Assembly (NCBI GenBank): GCA_031549185.1
Contig: JAVBQG010000044.1
Location: 20,715-84,714 of the forward strand
DNA: 64,000 bases
Direction: 5' to 3'
Origin: JAVBQG01 sp031549185
GTDB lineage: Bacteria > Synergistota > Synergistia > Synergistales > Synergistaceae
Under the pieces are notes generated by a model. The model saw only the letters and a program-made list of their open reading frames with translations. It was not told the origin of the DNA and made no database searches. The position numbers and the translations under genes were made by a program. Of this stretch, positions 48,433 through 56,764 are shown one piece after another (the first letter of the stretch is position 1; every line of letters starts with the position of its first letter).

Positions 48433-50886
48433 TTACCCCAGCGAGCCGCGGATCTCGCCGCCGAGCTGCTTGCCGAGGCGTTTGGCGATCGTGCCGGCGG
48501 CGCTCTCGATTTCTTCGGAGGTCAGGGTCTTCTTGTCCGAGCCGAGAAGGACGCGGAGGGTGATCGATTTTTTGCCGGCGGCGACCTGCTTGCCGCGGTA
48601 CTCGTCCACGAACGAGACGCCGCGCACGAGCGAGTCCGGTCCGCCCTTGCCGCGCACGGTCGACTCGATCTCGCTCCAGCGGACCGCCTCGTCGAAGAGC
48701 ATCGAGATGTCGAACTCGACCTGCGGGTACTCCGGCATCGGGGTGTAGACGTTGGTGCGCGACGCGAGCGACGTCAGGCATTCGACGTCCAGCTCGAAGA
48801 GTACGACGGCGGCCTGTTTGATGCCCGCCGCGAGCGCGGATTTTTTCGAGAGCAGCGCGAGCTGCCCGATCGGCTCGCCGCCCCTGCAGACGTCGAGCCA
48901 CACCGTGTCGTCCGCCCAGGGGCGTTTTGCGATCTGTTTGAAGGAGAGCCCCTCCATGTGGGTGAAGCGCGACATGTACTCGAGCGTGCCCTTCGCCTCG
49001 CGGAAGAGGTCGCCCGTCGCGTCGGCCTTGCCGGCGAACGCGCCAGCCAGGTGGCGGCGCCTCTCCGGCAGCTTCTCGCGCGCGTCGTAGGGCGCGCTGT
49101 AATCTCGATCGAAGAAGACCTGCGTCAGCTCGTAGATCTTGAACGCGTTGAAGAAGCGAAGATTTTTCGAGACGGCCTCCGTCAAGTTCGGCAGCAGCGT
49201 CGAGCGCACGCAGGCTTCGTCGGGCGCGGGTGGCGTCGCCAGTTTCAGCATCTCGCCTCTGTCCGCGCCGACGGCGTCGATGAATTCGTCCTTCATCCAG
49301 GGGTAGGTGAAGACCTCCTGCATGCCGCAGCGGAACGACAGGTACTCGCGGATCCTGCGCTCCAGGTCGCGGTCACGCTGGTTGACGGCGTGCTCGAAGG
49401 TGGTCGTGATCGGACTCGCCTCGTAGTTCTCGTATCCGTAGAGGCGCGCGATCTCTTCCATGATGTCGTCCGGCAGCGAGATATCGCCGGTCGAGCGCCA
49501 AGTAGGCGCCGTTACGCGCAGTTCGTCGCCCTCGATCTCCACGGCGAAGCCGAGCCGCTCCAGCAGCGTGCGTATCGCCGCGTTCTCGAGGCGCTTGCCC
49601 GTGCGCCGTGCGAGCCAGTCGAGCGATACTTTCACCTGCGCAGGTTCCAGCTGGGCCGGGTGGCAATCGACGTGCCCGGTGGCACGCATCCCGGGGAACT
49701 CCTGCGCGAACAGGTGCAGCGTCAGCGCCAGCGCGGCGTCGATCCGCTGCGGGTCGATGCCTTTCTCGTAGCGCACGGATGCCTCGGTGCGCAGCTCGTA
49801 GCGCTGGGCAGTCTTGCGGGTGCCGAGGGGGTTGAAGTTCGCGATCTCGAGGATCACGTCCTTCGTGGTGCTGAGGATCGAGTCTATGCTGCCGCCCATG
49901 ATGCCGGCGAGCCCGACCGCCTTCTCCGCGTCGGAGATCACGAGGTCCTCCGTCTCGAGCGTCAAATCCTTGCCGCTGAGGAGCAGCAGCTTCTCGCCCG
50001 TCTTGGCACGGCGGACGGAGATTTGCTCTCCGGCGATGTTGTTTTTGTCGTAGGCGTGCGTCGGCTGGCCGACGGCGAGCATGACGTAGTTCGTGATGTC
50101 GACGATGGCGCCGATCGGCCGCTGGCCGACCAGCCAGAGGCGTGCCTGCATCTCGAAGGAGGCTGGCTTGGCGGAGACGCCCTCGATCCTGGTCGCCGTG
50201 CAGCGAGGGCAGCGCCCCGCGTCGAGTACCTCGACGCGCAGGCCGCCGTCCGTCTCCGGCAGGGCGAACTGCGGCAGCGGGGCGAGCGGCAGGTCGTAGA
50301 TCGCCGACAGCTCGCGCGCGATGCCGTAGTGCCCCCAGAGGTCGGGGCGGTTGGTCAGCGACTTGTTGTCGATCTCCAGCACCACGTCGTCGATGCCGAG
50401 GGCCACCGCCAGGCAGGTGCCCGGCTCGGCGTCGAAGCCCGACATGTCGACGATGACCTTCTCCGGCGCCGGCAGCAGTTCGCCGAGGCCGATCTCGGAC
50501 GACGCGCAGATCATGCCGTAGCTCGCCACGCCGCGCACCTTGGCGTTCTTGATCTCGACCAGGTCGCCCTCGCCGTGCCAGCGCACCATCGCGCCCGGTT
50601 TCGCCACGGCGACCTTCATGCCGGGTGCCAGGTTGGTGCCGCCGCAGACGATCTCCTTGATTTCTCCCTCGCCGGTGTCGACGCGGCAGGTGCAGAGCTT
50701 GTCCGCGTCTGGATGGGGCAGGATCTCCTCGACCCGGCCGACGACGATGTTTTCGAATTTATCCGCGATGACGTCCGCGCCCTCGACCTCGACCGTGCTC
50801 ATGGTAAGGTCGTGCATCAGGCGCGAGATTTCGATGTTTTCGGGTACGGGGACGTAATCTTTTATCCAGTTCAGCGATAATTTCAT
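48433..50886 (-). CDS. pheT: Phenylalanyl-tRNA synthetase beta subunit
   Basis: This 817-aa subunit starts MKLSLNWIKDYVPVPENIEI. Domains in order: tRNA-binding EMAP-type OB fold (about 40-155), B3/B4 editing domain (about 210-380, with YVMLAVGQPTHAYDKNNI), B5 (about 405-475), catalytic-like core, and a C-terminal FDX-ACB anticodon-binding domain (PEYPQVEFDISMLFDEAVRW). The beta subunit edits Tyr-tRNA(Phe) and binds tRNA. AGGAGAG precedes the ATG. Longer upstream continuation of the frame overlaps pheS and is not coding. Confidence 0.96.
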   Translation of the reverse strand: MKLSLNWIKDYVPVPENIEISRLMHDLTMSTVEVEGADVIADKFENIVVGRVEEILPHPDADKLCTCRVDTGEGEIKEIVCGGTNLAPGMKVAVAKPGAMVRWHGEGDLVEIKNAKVRGVASYGMICASSEIGLGELLPAPEKVIVDMSGFDAEPGTCLAVALGIDDVVLEIDNKSLTNRPDLWGHYGIARELSAIYDLPLAPLPQFALPETDGGLRVEVLDAGRCPRCTATRIEGVSAKPASFEMQARLWLVGQRPIGAIVDITNYVMLAVGQPTHAYDKNNIAGEQISVRRAKTGEKLLLLSGKDLTLETEDLVISDAEKAVGLAGIMGGSIDSILSTTKDVILEIANFNPLGTRKTAQRYELRTEASVRYEKGIDPQRIDAALALTLHLFAQEFPGMRATGHVDCHPAQLEPAQVKVSLDWLARRTGKRLENAAIRTLLERLGFAVEIEGDELRVTAPTWRSTGDISLPDDIMEEIARLYGYENYEASPITTTFEHAVNQRDRDLERRIREYLSFRCGMQEVFTYPWMKDEFIDAVGADRGEMLKLATPPAPDEACVRSTLLPNLTEAVSKNLRFFNAFKIYELTQVFFDRDYSAPYDAREKLPERRRHLAGAFAGKADATGDLFREAKGTLEYMSRFTHMEGLSFKQIAKRPWADDTVWLDVCRGGEPIGQLALLSKKSALAAGIKQAAVVLFELDVECLTSLASRTNVYTPMPEYPQVEFDISMLFDEAVRWSEIESTVRGKGGPDSLVRGVSFVDEYRGKQVAAGKKSITLRVLLGSDKKTLTSEEIESAAGTIAKRLGKQLGGEIRGSLG

Positions 50887-50897
50887 CGTATTCTCTC

Positions 50898-51935
50898 CTA
50901 CTTGAACTGACTCAGGAAGCGCAGGTCGGCGCTGTGGAAGAGCCGTACGTCGTCGACGCCGTAGCGCATCATGACGAGGCGGTCGAGGCCGATGTTGACG
51001 TAGAAACCCGTGTACTCCGCGGGGTCGAGGCCGGAGGCGCGCAGCACGTTCGGGTGCGGCGTTCCGCCGGGCATGATCTCGATCCAGCCGACGTGCTTGC
51101 AGACGCTGCAGCCGGAGCCGCCGCAGACCAGGCAGCCCATGTCGATTTCGAAGCCGGGTTCGACGAAGGGGAAGAAGCCGACCCGCATCCGCACGGGGAC
51201 GTCGCGTCCGAAGACCTTGTCGAGGATGCTCTTCACCATCACCTTGCCGGAGGCGAACGAGAAGTCGTGGTCGACGATCAACGCCTCGTATTGGAAGAAG
51301 GCGCGCTCGTGCCGCGCGTCCGTGTTCTCGTTGCGGTAGACGCGGCCCGGGTAGACGAAGCGGTACGGCGCCCTGTGCGTCTGCATGTAGCGCACGCTGG
51401 CCCCGGTCAGGTGCGGGCGCAGGCAGAGCCTGTCGCCGCCGCGTCCGTTCTCGTGCCCGGCGATCCAGTAGGTGTCCATGCTCTCTCGCGCCGGGTGGTC
51501 TGGCGGGAAGTTGAGGTTGTCGAAGCCGTACAGCTCGCTCGTGATCTCGTCCTCCGGGAAGATCTCGAAGCCGAGCGAGCGGAAGGCGTCGTTCAGGTCG
51601 TAGCACATTTGCGTGATCGGGTGGAGCGCCCCGCCCGCGGGCGCCGTGCCCGGAAGCGACAGGTCGAAGTGGGGGGAGACCGCTGAGCTTGCGAGTTGCA
51701 GCGCCTCCTCTTTCTCTTCGATCAGTTGCGACAGGTAATTTTTCAGCTCGTTCGCCGCCTTGCCCATCTCGGGGCGGATTGCGACGTCGAGCGCCGGTAT
51801 CTCCTTGAGCAGGTCGGTCAGGACGCCCTTGCGCCCGATCAGTGATCCCTTCACCGCCTGCAGCTCGGAAGTGGTGGTGCAGGCGGCGATCTTCGCCTCG
51901 CCTTCGCCGCGCAGGCTGGCCAGTTTTTCCTTCAT
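50898..51935 (-). CDS. pheS: Phenylalanyl-tRNA synthetase alpha subunit
   Basis: This 345-aa protein has an N-terminal coiled coil (about 1-85), then class II motifs: GALHPITQMCYDLNDAFRSL near the start of the catalytic domain, motif 2 YPGRVYRNENTDARHERAFF and motif 3 near the C-terminus (GLDRLVMMRYGVDDVRLF). The conserved Cys-rich stretch CLVCGGSGCSVCKHVGWIEI is also present. It forms the heterotetramer with PheT. ATG 51935 overlaps the trkA-like stop (ATGA). Confidence 0.96.
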   Translation of the reverse strand: MKEKLASLRGEGEAKIAACTTTSELQAVKGSLIGRKGVLTDLLKEIPALDVAIRPEMGKAANELKNYLSQLIEEKEEALQLASSAVSPHFDLSLPGTAPAGGALHPITQMCYDLNDAFRSLGFEIFPEDEITSELYGFDNLNFPPDHPARESMDTYWIAGHENGRGGDRLCLRPHLTGASVRYMQTHRAPYRFVYPGRVYRNENTDARHERAFFQYEALIVDHDFSFASGKVMVKSILDKVFGRDVPVRMRVGFFPFVEPGFEIDMGCLVCGGSGCSVCKHVGWIEIMPGGTPHPNVLRASGLDPAEYTGFYVNIGLDRLVMMRYGVDDVRLFHSADLRFLSQFK

Positions 51936-52636
51936 TCCGATTCCTCCACTGGTGTCTCTTCTACGATTTTGATTGTGCTGAGGAGCGGCGCCAGCCGCTC
52001 CTTTTCTCCGAAAAGCCAGATCTTGTCGCCCTCTTCGAGGATCAGGTCGGCTTTGGGGAGGATTCGAAGGGAGCCCCGCTCCACGAGCGTTACGATGCAG
52101 CCGTAGTGGCGAGGCAGGGACAGGTCCTTGAGCGCCATGCCGATCATGTCCGGTTGCGGCGGAATTTTGCCCGTGATCAGGTTGCCGTCGGTCGATTCGA
52201 CGAAGTGCGCCATCCACGGATTTTCGAGCAGGTCGGCCGTGCGCTGCCCCATCTCGCTCTCGGGCGAGATGATTTGATGCGCGCCGACCTTGTTCAGGAT
52301 GCGTGCCTGCAGCTCGTCGTTCGCGCGCACCACGATCTTCGGCACGCCCAGCTCCTTCAGAATGGCGGTGATGAAGATGGTCCCCTCCGTCTTCTCGCCG
52401 AGGCTGATGACTGCGACGTCGACGTCCTTCGCGCCGACTTTGACCAGTGCCGCTTCGTCCATGGCGTCCAGCTGCGCGGCGTACTTCAGCCGCTCGGAGA
52501 GTTCCTCGACACGCGCGCGCACCTTGTCGACGCCGATCACGTTCGCGCCGATCTGCGTCAATCGGTCGCAGAGGGCCGTCCCGAAGCGCCCCAGGCCGAT
52601 CACGAGATACGTCTTTCTTTTTTTATCGGTAGCCAA
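51932..52636 (-). CDS. trkA: Potassium uptake regulatory protein TrkA/KtrA (RCK)
   Basis: This 234-aa protein has one RCK-N domain with the NAD-binding YLVIGLGRFGTALCDRL (about 9-25) and acidic D at about 36, and a C-terminal RCK-C (TrkA_C) domain (about 145-220). One RCK-N plus one RCK-C is the KtrA form rather than the double TrkA form. It gates the TrkH/KtrB pore encoded just upstream on this strand. The stop overlaps pheS, coupling potassium transport to phenylalanyl-tRNA synthetase genes. Confidence 0.9.
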   Translation of the reverse strand: MATDKKRKTYLVIGLGRFGTALCDRLTQIGANVIGVDKVRARVEELSERLKYAAQLDAMDEAALVKVGAKDVDVAVISLGEKTEGTIFITAILKELGVPKIVVRANDELQARILNKVGAHQIISPESEMGQRTADLLENPWMAHFVESTDGNLITGKIPPQPDMIGMALKDLSLPRHYGCIVTLVERGSLRILPKADLILEEGDKIWLFGEKERLAPLLSTIKIVEETPVEESE

Positions 52637-52657
52637 TTCGTCTCACTCCTTTTCGGC

Positions 52658-53983
52658 CTAGCCGATCGGGATACGTGTCACCGGCAGGTGTACGTTCGTG
52701 TGTTTTTCCTGGCGCACGATCAAGTACGTGAACGTGAGCAGCCCCACCCTGCCCCAGTACATCAGCAATATTATCACGATCTTCCCCGCGTCCGAAAGCT
52801 GCGAAGTAATCCCCCGCGAGAGGCCGACCGTGCCGAGCGCCGAAACCGCTTCGAAGACCAGCTTCGAGAACGGCTGGTGTTCGAATATCGCCAACAGGGA
52901 TGAGCAGAAGAAGAGGGTAAAGACGTATACGAATGCCATGGCAAGCGCGCGGCGGATGGTGCGCGGGTCGATCCGCCTGTTCCATATGACGACCTCTTCC
53001 TCGTCCCGGATCTCCGTCCAGGCACTCCAGAGCAGCACTGTGAACGTGGTGGTCTTGAGGCCGCCCCCCGTCGAGGAGGGGGACGCCCCGATGAACATCA
53101 ACAGGAGCGTGAGCACGAGTCCCTCGGTCGACCACTTTGCGTAGGAGATCGTCTCGAAACCGGCTGTCCTCGCCGTGATGCTGCCGAAAAGCCCATTCCA
53201 GAAGCGTGCCCAGTAGGGGAGGTGCGCAAAGGAGCGCGACCACTCCGAGAGCGTGATGAGCAGCGCCCCCAGGGCGATCAGGATCGCCGTGGAGGCAAGC
53301 ACTGTCTTCGTATAAGGCGAGAGGAATTTTCGATTGCCGAGTCGGTAATGGTGGAGCTCCATCATCACGGGAAAACCGATGCCGCCGATTACGACGAGCA
53401 GCATGACCGTGCCGGGGATGAGGAGGTTCGTGCTGAAGGAGGCGAGGTTGTCGGAGAACACCGAGAAGCCCGCGTTGCAGAACGCGCTGATGGAGTGGAA
53501 GACGGACAGGTAGAGGGCCCGACCGAAGGGTTCGCCTCCCTCCAGAAAGCCGTAGAGCAGCAACAGTGCGCCGAGCGACTCGAAAATGATCGTGTACTTC
53601 AGGACGAGGCGGAGCAGGCGTACCACGCCCTGCGGCGAATCGATGCCAAAGCCGCCCGCCAGAAAGAGCCTCTCCCGCAGGCCGATGCGTGCGCCGATCA
53701 TTAGGGAGAACGAGGTTGCCGCCGCCATGATGCCGATGCCCCCGAGCTGGATCAAGCAGAGCATCACCAGTTGGGAGGGGATCGTGAGCACCGTGCCGAT
53801 GTCCACGGTGGCGAGGCCCGTGACGCACACCGCCGACGTTGCGAGAAAGAGGGCGTCGAGCAGAGATACGGGGGTAGGGGCTTTCAGGTTGAACGCCCAT
53901 AACAACAGAGTTCCTGTCAAGATCAATGACAGGAACCCGAGTGTGACCGATTTTTCGATGCCGAGAGAGTTATAGACCCTCAC
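52658..53983 (-). CDS. trkH: Potassium uptake membrane subunit TrkH/KtrB
   Basis: This 441-aa integral membrane protein has about eight to ten hydrophobic segments and repeated pore loops, such as LATSAVCVTGLATVDIG (T-x-G-x-G-like filter), AFCNAGFSVFS, TARTAGFETI and ALGTVGLSRGI. These are the four filter regions of the TrkH/KtrB family. It starts at GTG and follows rplT by 12 bp. Together with the TrkA-like protein it imports K+. Confidence 0.92.
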   Translation of the reverse strand: MRVYNSLGIEKSVTLGFLSLILTGTLLLWAFNLKAPTPVSLLDALFLATSAVCVTGLATVDIGTVLTIPSQLVMLCLIQLGGIGIMAAATSFSLMIGARIGLRERLFLAGGFGIDSPQGVVRLLRLVLKYTIIFESLGALLLLYGFLEGGEPFGRALYLSVFHSISAFCNAGFSVFSDNLASFSTNLLIPGTVMLLVVIGGIGFPVMMELHHYRLGNRKFLSPYTKTVLASTAILIALGALLITLSEWSRSFAHLPYWARFWNGLFGSITARTAGFETISYAKWSTEGLVLTLLLMFIGASPSSTGGGLKTTTFTVLLWSAWTEIRDEEEVVIWNRRIDPRTIRRALAMAFVYVFTLFFCSSLLAIFEHQPFSKLVFEAVSALGTVGLSRGITSQLSDAGKIVIILLMYWGRVGLLTFTYLIVRQEKHTNVHLPVTRIPIG

Positions 53984-53995
53984 AACATTTGCGCG

Positions 53996-54352
53996 TCAGG
54001 CCGCCAGGGCCTCCCGCGCCTTGGTGACGAGCTGCGAGAACGCCGCCGCGTCGTGCACGGCGAGGTCCGCCAGCATCTTGCGGTTGATGGCGATATTCGC
54101 CTTTTTGAGACCGTTCATGAGCACGCTGTACTGCATGCCGTTCGCGCGGGCGGCCGCGTTGATGCGCATGATCCACAATCTGCGGAAGTCGCGCTTTTTG
54201 CGCTTGCGGTCGTGGTACATGCGCGTGAGGGACTTCAGATAGGCCTCCCGCGCACGGCGGTAGACGTTCTTTTTGCGTCCCCAGTAACCCTTGGTGATGG
54301 AGAACAGTTTCTTCAGCTTTCTTCTGCTGGCGCTGGAACCCTTTACTCGCAT
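53996..54352 (-). CDS. rplT: 50S ribosomal protein L20
   Basis: This 118-aa protein has the L20 signatures FSITKGYWGRKKNVYRRARE, MYHDRKRKKRDFRRLWIMRI and NAAARANGMQYSVLMNGLKK. L20 binds 23S rRNA early in 50S assembly and often represses its own operon. Normal length. It lies 61 bp after rpmI. Confidence 0.98.
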   Translation of the reverse strand: MRVKGSSASRRKLKKLFSITKGYWGRKKNVYRRAREAYLKSLTRMYHDRKRKKRDFRRLWIMRINAAARANGMQYSVLMNGLKKANIAINRKMLADLAVHDAAAFSQLVTKAREALAA

Positions 54353-54413
54353 AACATGTCAATCCTTTCTTAATCGAAAAAAGGCGATTTGATCGGCGTC
54401 TTCGTCGCGCGAC

Positions 54414-54611
54414 CTAGGCGTAAGGGAGGACGCTCTTGATCTTGGCTTCGAAAGCCGGGGTGATAATGCCCTTTTTGCGCAGGCTACGCATGCGCTTCGC
54501 GTTCTTGCACTCGAGAATGTGGCGGCGTCCGCTCTTCTGATACTTTACTTTACCGGAACCCGTGAGGCTGAAGCGTTTCTTCGTTCCGGAGTGTGTCTTC
54601 ATCTTGGGCAT
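54414..54611 (-). CDS. rpmI: 50S ribosomal protein L35
   Basis: This 65-aa protein begins MPKMKTHSGTKKRFSLTGSG, the universal L35 start, and ends LPYA. ATG 54611 has AGGAGG directly upstream; the frame extends further 5' but that part has no L35 character. It lies between infC and rplT. Confidence 0.98.
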   Translation of the reverse strand: MPKMKTHSGTKKRFSLTGSGKVKYQKSGRRHILECKNAKRMRSLRKKGIITPAFEAKIKSVLPYA

Positions 54612-54648
54612 AACAATTCCTCCTAAAAATATGTGTCGTGTTTCGGCC

Positions 54649-55269
54649 TTATTGCTCCGCGGCTTCGGCAATCGCCGGCTTCTCCGCGGGGGCCGCCTTG
54701 GGTGCCTTCGGTTTTTCCGGGGCTTTGGCGGCGGTGACGAGAGTTGTCGGGGCGACCATCATGCGCATGTAGGCGCCCTCCATGCGAGGCTCCATCTCGA
54801 CCTTGCCGAACGCGTCGATGTCGTTTGTGACTCGGTTCAGAACCTCTCTGCCCCTGTCGAGGAAGGCCATCTCGCGCCCTCTGAAGAAGATCGAGACCTT
54901 GACGCGGTGGCCGTCCGAAAGGAAGCTCTTGATCGCCTTGACTTTGAAATCGTAGTCGTGCTGATCGATCTTCGGGCGCATCTTCATCTCTTTGACGGTC
55001 TGGTTCTTCTGCTTCTTGCGCGCGTCCTTGTCGCGCTTCTGCTGCTGGAAGCGGTACTTCCCATAGTCCAGTATGCGGCAGACGGGCGGCTTGGCCTGCG
55101 GGGCCACCTCGACCAGGTCGAGATCGCGTTCCTCCGCCAGTTTGAGCGCCTCGGCGATCGGGATGTTGCCCAATTTGTTACCCTGATCGTCGATCAACAG
55201 GACCTCGCTTGCGCGGATCTCGGAATTTACGCGCGGTTCGTCGTCTTTGTTGCCATGGGTGTTGCTAAT
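54649..55269 (-). CDS. infC: Translation initiation factor IF-3
   Basis: This protein of about 206 aa has the N-domain (VNSEIRASEVLLIDDQGNKL, ALKLAEERDLDLVEVAP, PPVCRILDYGKYRFQ) and the C-domain (EMKMRPKIDQHDYDFKVKAI, VKVSIFFRGREM). A 30-residue Ala/Lys/Pro/Glu tail is added at the C-terminus. No ATG fits; ATT 55269 lies 9 nt after AGGAGG while TTG 55275 lies only 3 nt after it. IF-3 genes classically use AUU starts for autoregulation, so ATT is chosen. IF-3 prevents subunit joining and proofreads the start codon. Confidence 0.93.
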   Translation of the reverse strand: MSNTHGNKDDEPRVNSEIRASEVLLIDDQGNKLGNIPIAEALKLAEERDLDLVEVAPQAKPPVCRILDYGKYRFQQQKRDKDARKKQKNQTVKEMKMRPKIDQHDYDFKVKAIKSFLSDGHRVKVSIFFRGREMAFLDRGREVLNRVTNDIDAFGKVEMEPRMEGAYMRMMVAPTTLVTAAKAPEKPKAPKAAPAEKPAIAEAAEQ

Positions 55270-55292
55270 GGCCAACCACCTCCTGATGGTAT

Positions 55293-55327
55293 AAAAATAG
55301 GGCTGAGCGCACGATACGCCCAGCCCT
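55293..55327 (-). terminator. Attenuator-type terminator in the infC leader
   Basis: On the minus strand, AGGGCTGGGCG and CGCTCAGCCCT pair (11 bp with one G-U) around a 7-nt loop and are followed by ATTTTTAT. It lies between the promoter and the infC ribosome binding site, the position of L20/infC leader attenuators. Confidence 0.75.
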
Positions 55328-55414
55328 TCGGATTTTCATCTTCCGTGCTTGAACCCGGCAACGTCAGTCGGCGGGTGAGAGGCGCATCCTCTGCTTGTCT
55401 GATTGACAGAGCGT

Positions 55415-55442
55415 AGTATATCACGTTTTTGGTTTTTGGCAA
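55415..55442 (-). promoter_or_regulatory. Promoter of the infC-rpmI-rplT-trk-pheST operon
   Basis: TTGCCA (55437-55442) and TATACT (55415-55420), read on the minus strand, are separated by 16 bp; each matches the consensus at five of six positions. The leader to infC would be about 135 nt and includes the attenuator. Confidence 0.8.
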
Positions 55443-55475
55443 ATTTACGCCCGCCGGTTTGCAGGGGGGTACATC

Positions 55476-55548
55476 AAACCCGACCTCACCCCCCGGCCCC
55501 CTCTCCGCATCGGAAAGGGAGGGGCTGGAGGGGAGCGAGGTCGGGTTT
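55476..55548. repeat. 73-bp palindromic (REP/MITE-like) element
   Basis: The outer arms AAACCCGACCTC (55476-55487) and GAGGTCGGGTTT (55537-55548) are perfect 12-bp complements. The inner part is C-rich on one side and G-rich on the other (CCGGCCCCCTCTCC and GGGAGGGGCTGG), with a small A-containing loop. It lies between two minus-strand transcription units and has no coding frame of note. Only one copy was seen in this window. Confidence 0.6.
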
Positions 55549-55589
55549 AAGGGCGGAAGAGTTCTTCGCTGTGTCTGTTGTCGATATAC

Positions 55590-55970
55590 CTAGAATCCCT
55601 CGCAGTTCTCGAGCCTGCCTGTCGTGCTCCAGGTTGTGGCTCCATAACGCTGCGCAGTGGGAGCGATGCTTACGATTTTGGAGGCTGTGCCACATGAAGC
55701 GACAATTGCAGCCGTAATAATCGCGACGATCTCACAGTCCATTTCCTCAGGTGTCGAGGGCAACGAAGTCTCACGCGTAGCCAACGCCGCTTTTTCCGCA
55801 ACCGTTGCCGCGACTTCCGATTTGTTTTTGCCGGCCCTCTCCAGCGAGTTGGCGAAGTGTTTCAACGCCGTCATCACCAGGATCAGTCCACCGCAAACAA
55901 GAAAAACGATGCTGAAAGAAATGAGAGACATCAGTATTGCGCCAGATATGCCCTCGAATGCAATTCCCAT
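55590..55970 (-). CDS. OadG-like small membrane protein (decarboxylase sodium pump gamma family)
   Basis: This 126-aa protein has an N-terminal transmembrane segment (about 12-35, LISFSIVFLVCGGLILVMTA), a charged linker and a C-terminal segment EIVAIITAAIVASCGTASKI with a final W-S-T-T-G-R, the pattern of OadG-type gamma subunits. No decarboxylase alpha or beta gene is nearby. AGGAGGAG precedes the ATG. It is 12 bp downstream of a 48-aa membrane protein and is probably co-transcribed with it. Confidence 0.7.
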   Translation of the reverse strand: MGIAFEGISGAILMSLISFSIVFLVCGGLILVMTALKHFANSLERAGKNKSEVAATVAEKAALATRETSLPSTPEEMDCEIVAIITAAIVASCGTASKIVSIAPTAQRYGATTWSTTGRLENCEGF

Positions 55971-55982
55971 ATTATTCTCCTC

Positions 55983-56129
55983 CTAGGTACCGTTAGCCTG
56001 TGCCTTAGCGGGAGCCTTGGCTGCCCGCTGTTTTTGGGCCTCTGCATCCATCGTTTTCCATATGGCCCAAAAAAAACATCCAAAGCCGATGGCGCAACAG
56101 ACGATCATGTTCAATACCCACATAGCCAT
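55983..56129 (-). CDS. Small single-span transporter-associated protein, 48 aa
   Basis: The frame begins MAMWVLNMIVCCAIGFGCFF and continues WAIWKTMDAEAQKQ with an Ala/Lys tail. One transmembrane helix spans about 4-24, then a charged cytoplasmic helix. It is clearly paralogous to the 37-aa protein beside the NSS transporter (58921-59034), sharing N-M-I-V-C, A-I-G-F-G-C-F and T-M-D-A-E-A. GGAG lies 9 nt upstream of ATG 56129. It is probably an accessory subunit of a transporter; the main partner may be the OadG-like protein or an unlinked carrier. Confidence 0.75.
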   Translation of the reverse strand: MAMWVLNMIVCCAIGFGCFFWAIWKTMDAEAQKQRAAKAPAKAQANGT

Positions 56130-56168
56130 AGTACATATCTCCTTTCAGGACATACAAACCATGACGGC

Positions 56169-56184
56169 CGCAAAGGTCTTTGCG
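56169..56184. promoter_or_regulatory. Perfect palindrome upstream of the OadG pair
   Basis: CGCAAAG-GT-CTTTGCG is a 7-bp perfect inverted repeat with a 2-bp centre, 40 bp upstream of the 48-aa gene. It could be an operator or a short hairpin; no promoter could be matched to it. Confidence 0.35.
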
Positions 56185-56245
56185 GGTCGCCGAACTGTAT
56201 CGGTTGTTTTCGTTTTGGCTGTACGCAGTCTGAAGCGGGAAAGGG

Positions 56246-56674
56246 CTACGCGGCGTCGCTTTGTCTGAGCGTTTCCTGCCAGTCCATGAGGTTGGCGAAT
56301 TCGCGGATTACATTTTTGCCACCAGCGGTAATCTCATTGACGGCGTGTTCTCGATAGGTTTTCCAGGCGTGGTGCCGGGCAAATCGGGCGACTTCGAGGG
56401 CTTTTTTGATCATCTGCCCCTCCATCCGGGAGGGCGCGCTCCAGACGGCTCGACAGAAAAAACCGGTTTCGTCCGTGCGAAAGCGGCGCCCGGACGTGAA
56501 GGAGCTGAAGAATTCGTAGCATGGCCTCGAGAAGATCTCGGGTTGTTTGTCGGGCGATTGGACGGACGAAAGCGCATAAAAAGCCGGGCCTGTGTAAAAG
56601 GGAACCTCACAGGCAAAAACGAAGAGAAGCAAAAACAGGGCCACTCTTAACGCTTTTTTCACTCGCTTTGTCAT
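56246..56674 (-). CDS. Hypothetical membrane-anchored protein
   Basis: This protein of about 142 aa starts MTKRVKKALRVALFLLLFVF, an uncleaved signal anchor or signal peptide, with no further hydrophobic stretch. The rest has no family I recognise (for example RRFRTDETGFFCRAVWSAPS, AGGKNVIREFANLMDWQETL). The start with GGAAG 8 nt upstream (ATG 56674) is preferred to ATG 56689. It lies between thrS and the OadG pair. Confidence 0.55.
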   Translation of the reverse strand: MTKRVKKALRVALFLLLFVFACEVPFYTGPAFYALSSVQSPDKQPEIFSRPCYEFFSSFTSGRRFRTDETGFFCRAVWSAPSRMEGQMIKKALEVARFARHHAWKTYREHAVNEITAGGKNVIREFANLMDWQETLRQSDAA

Positions 56675-56764
56675 TGCCCACACTTCCATCTTCGCTTTCG
56701 TGTTTTTCAGACGCGACTCTTTTGGCGAAAGATTAGCATATTTTAGGGCGGTGTCAATACATAA

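Noticed and set aside
48361..50880. An 839-codon plus-strand frame opposite pheT
   Set aside because: PheT motifs are complete on the minus strand; the antisense translation shows no recognisable fold.
50887..51606. 5' extension of the pheT frame by about 240 codons
   Set aside because: It overlaps pheS in another frame; PheT proteins start at MKLSLNWIKDY and AGAG-type ribosome binding site sequence lies right before that ATG.
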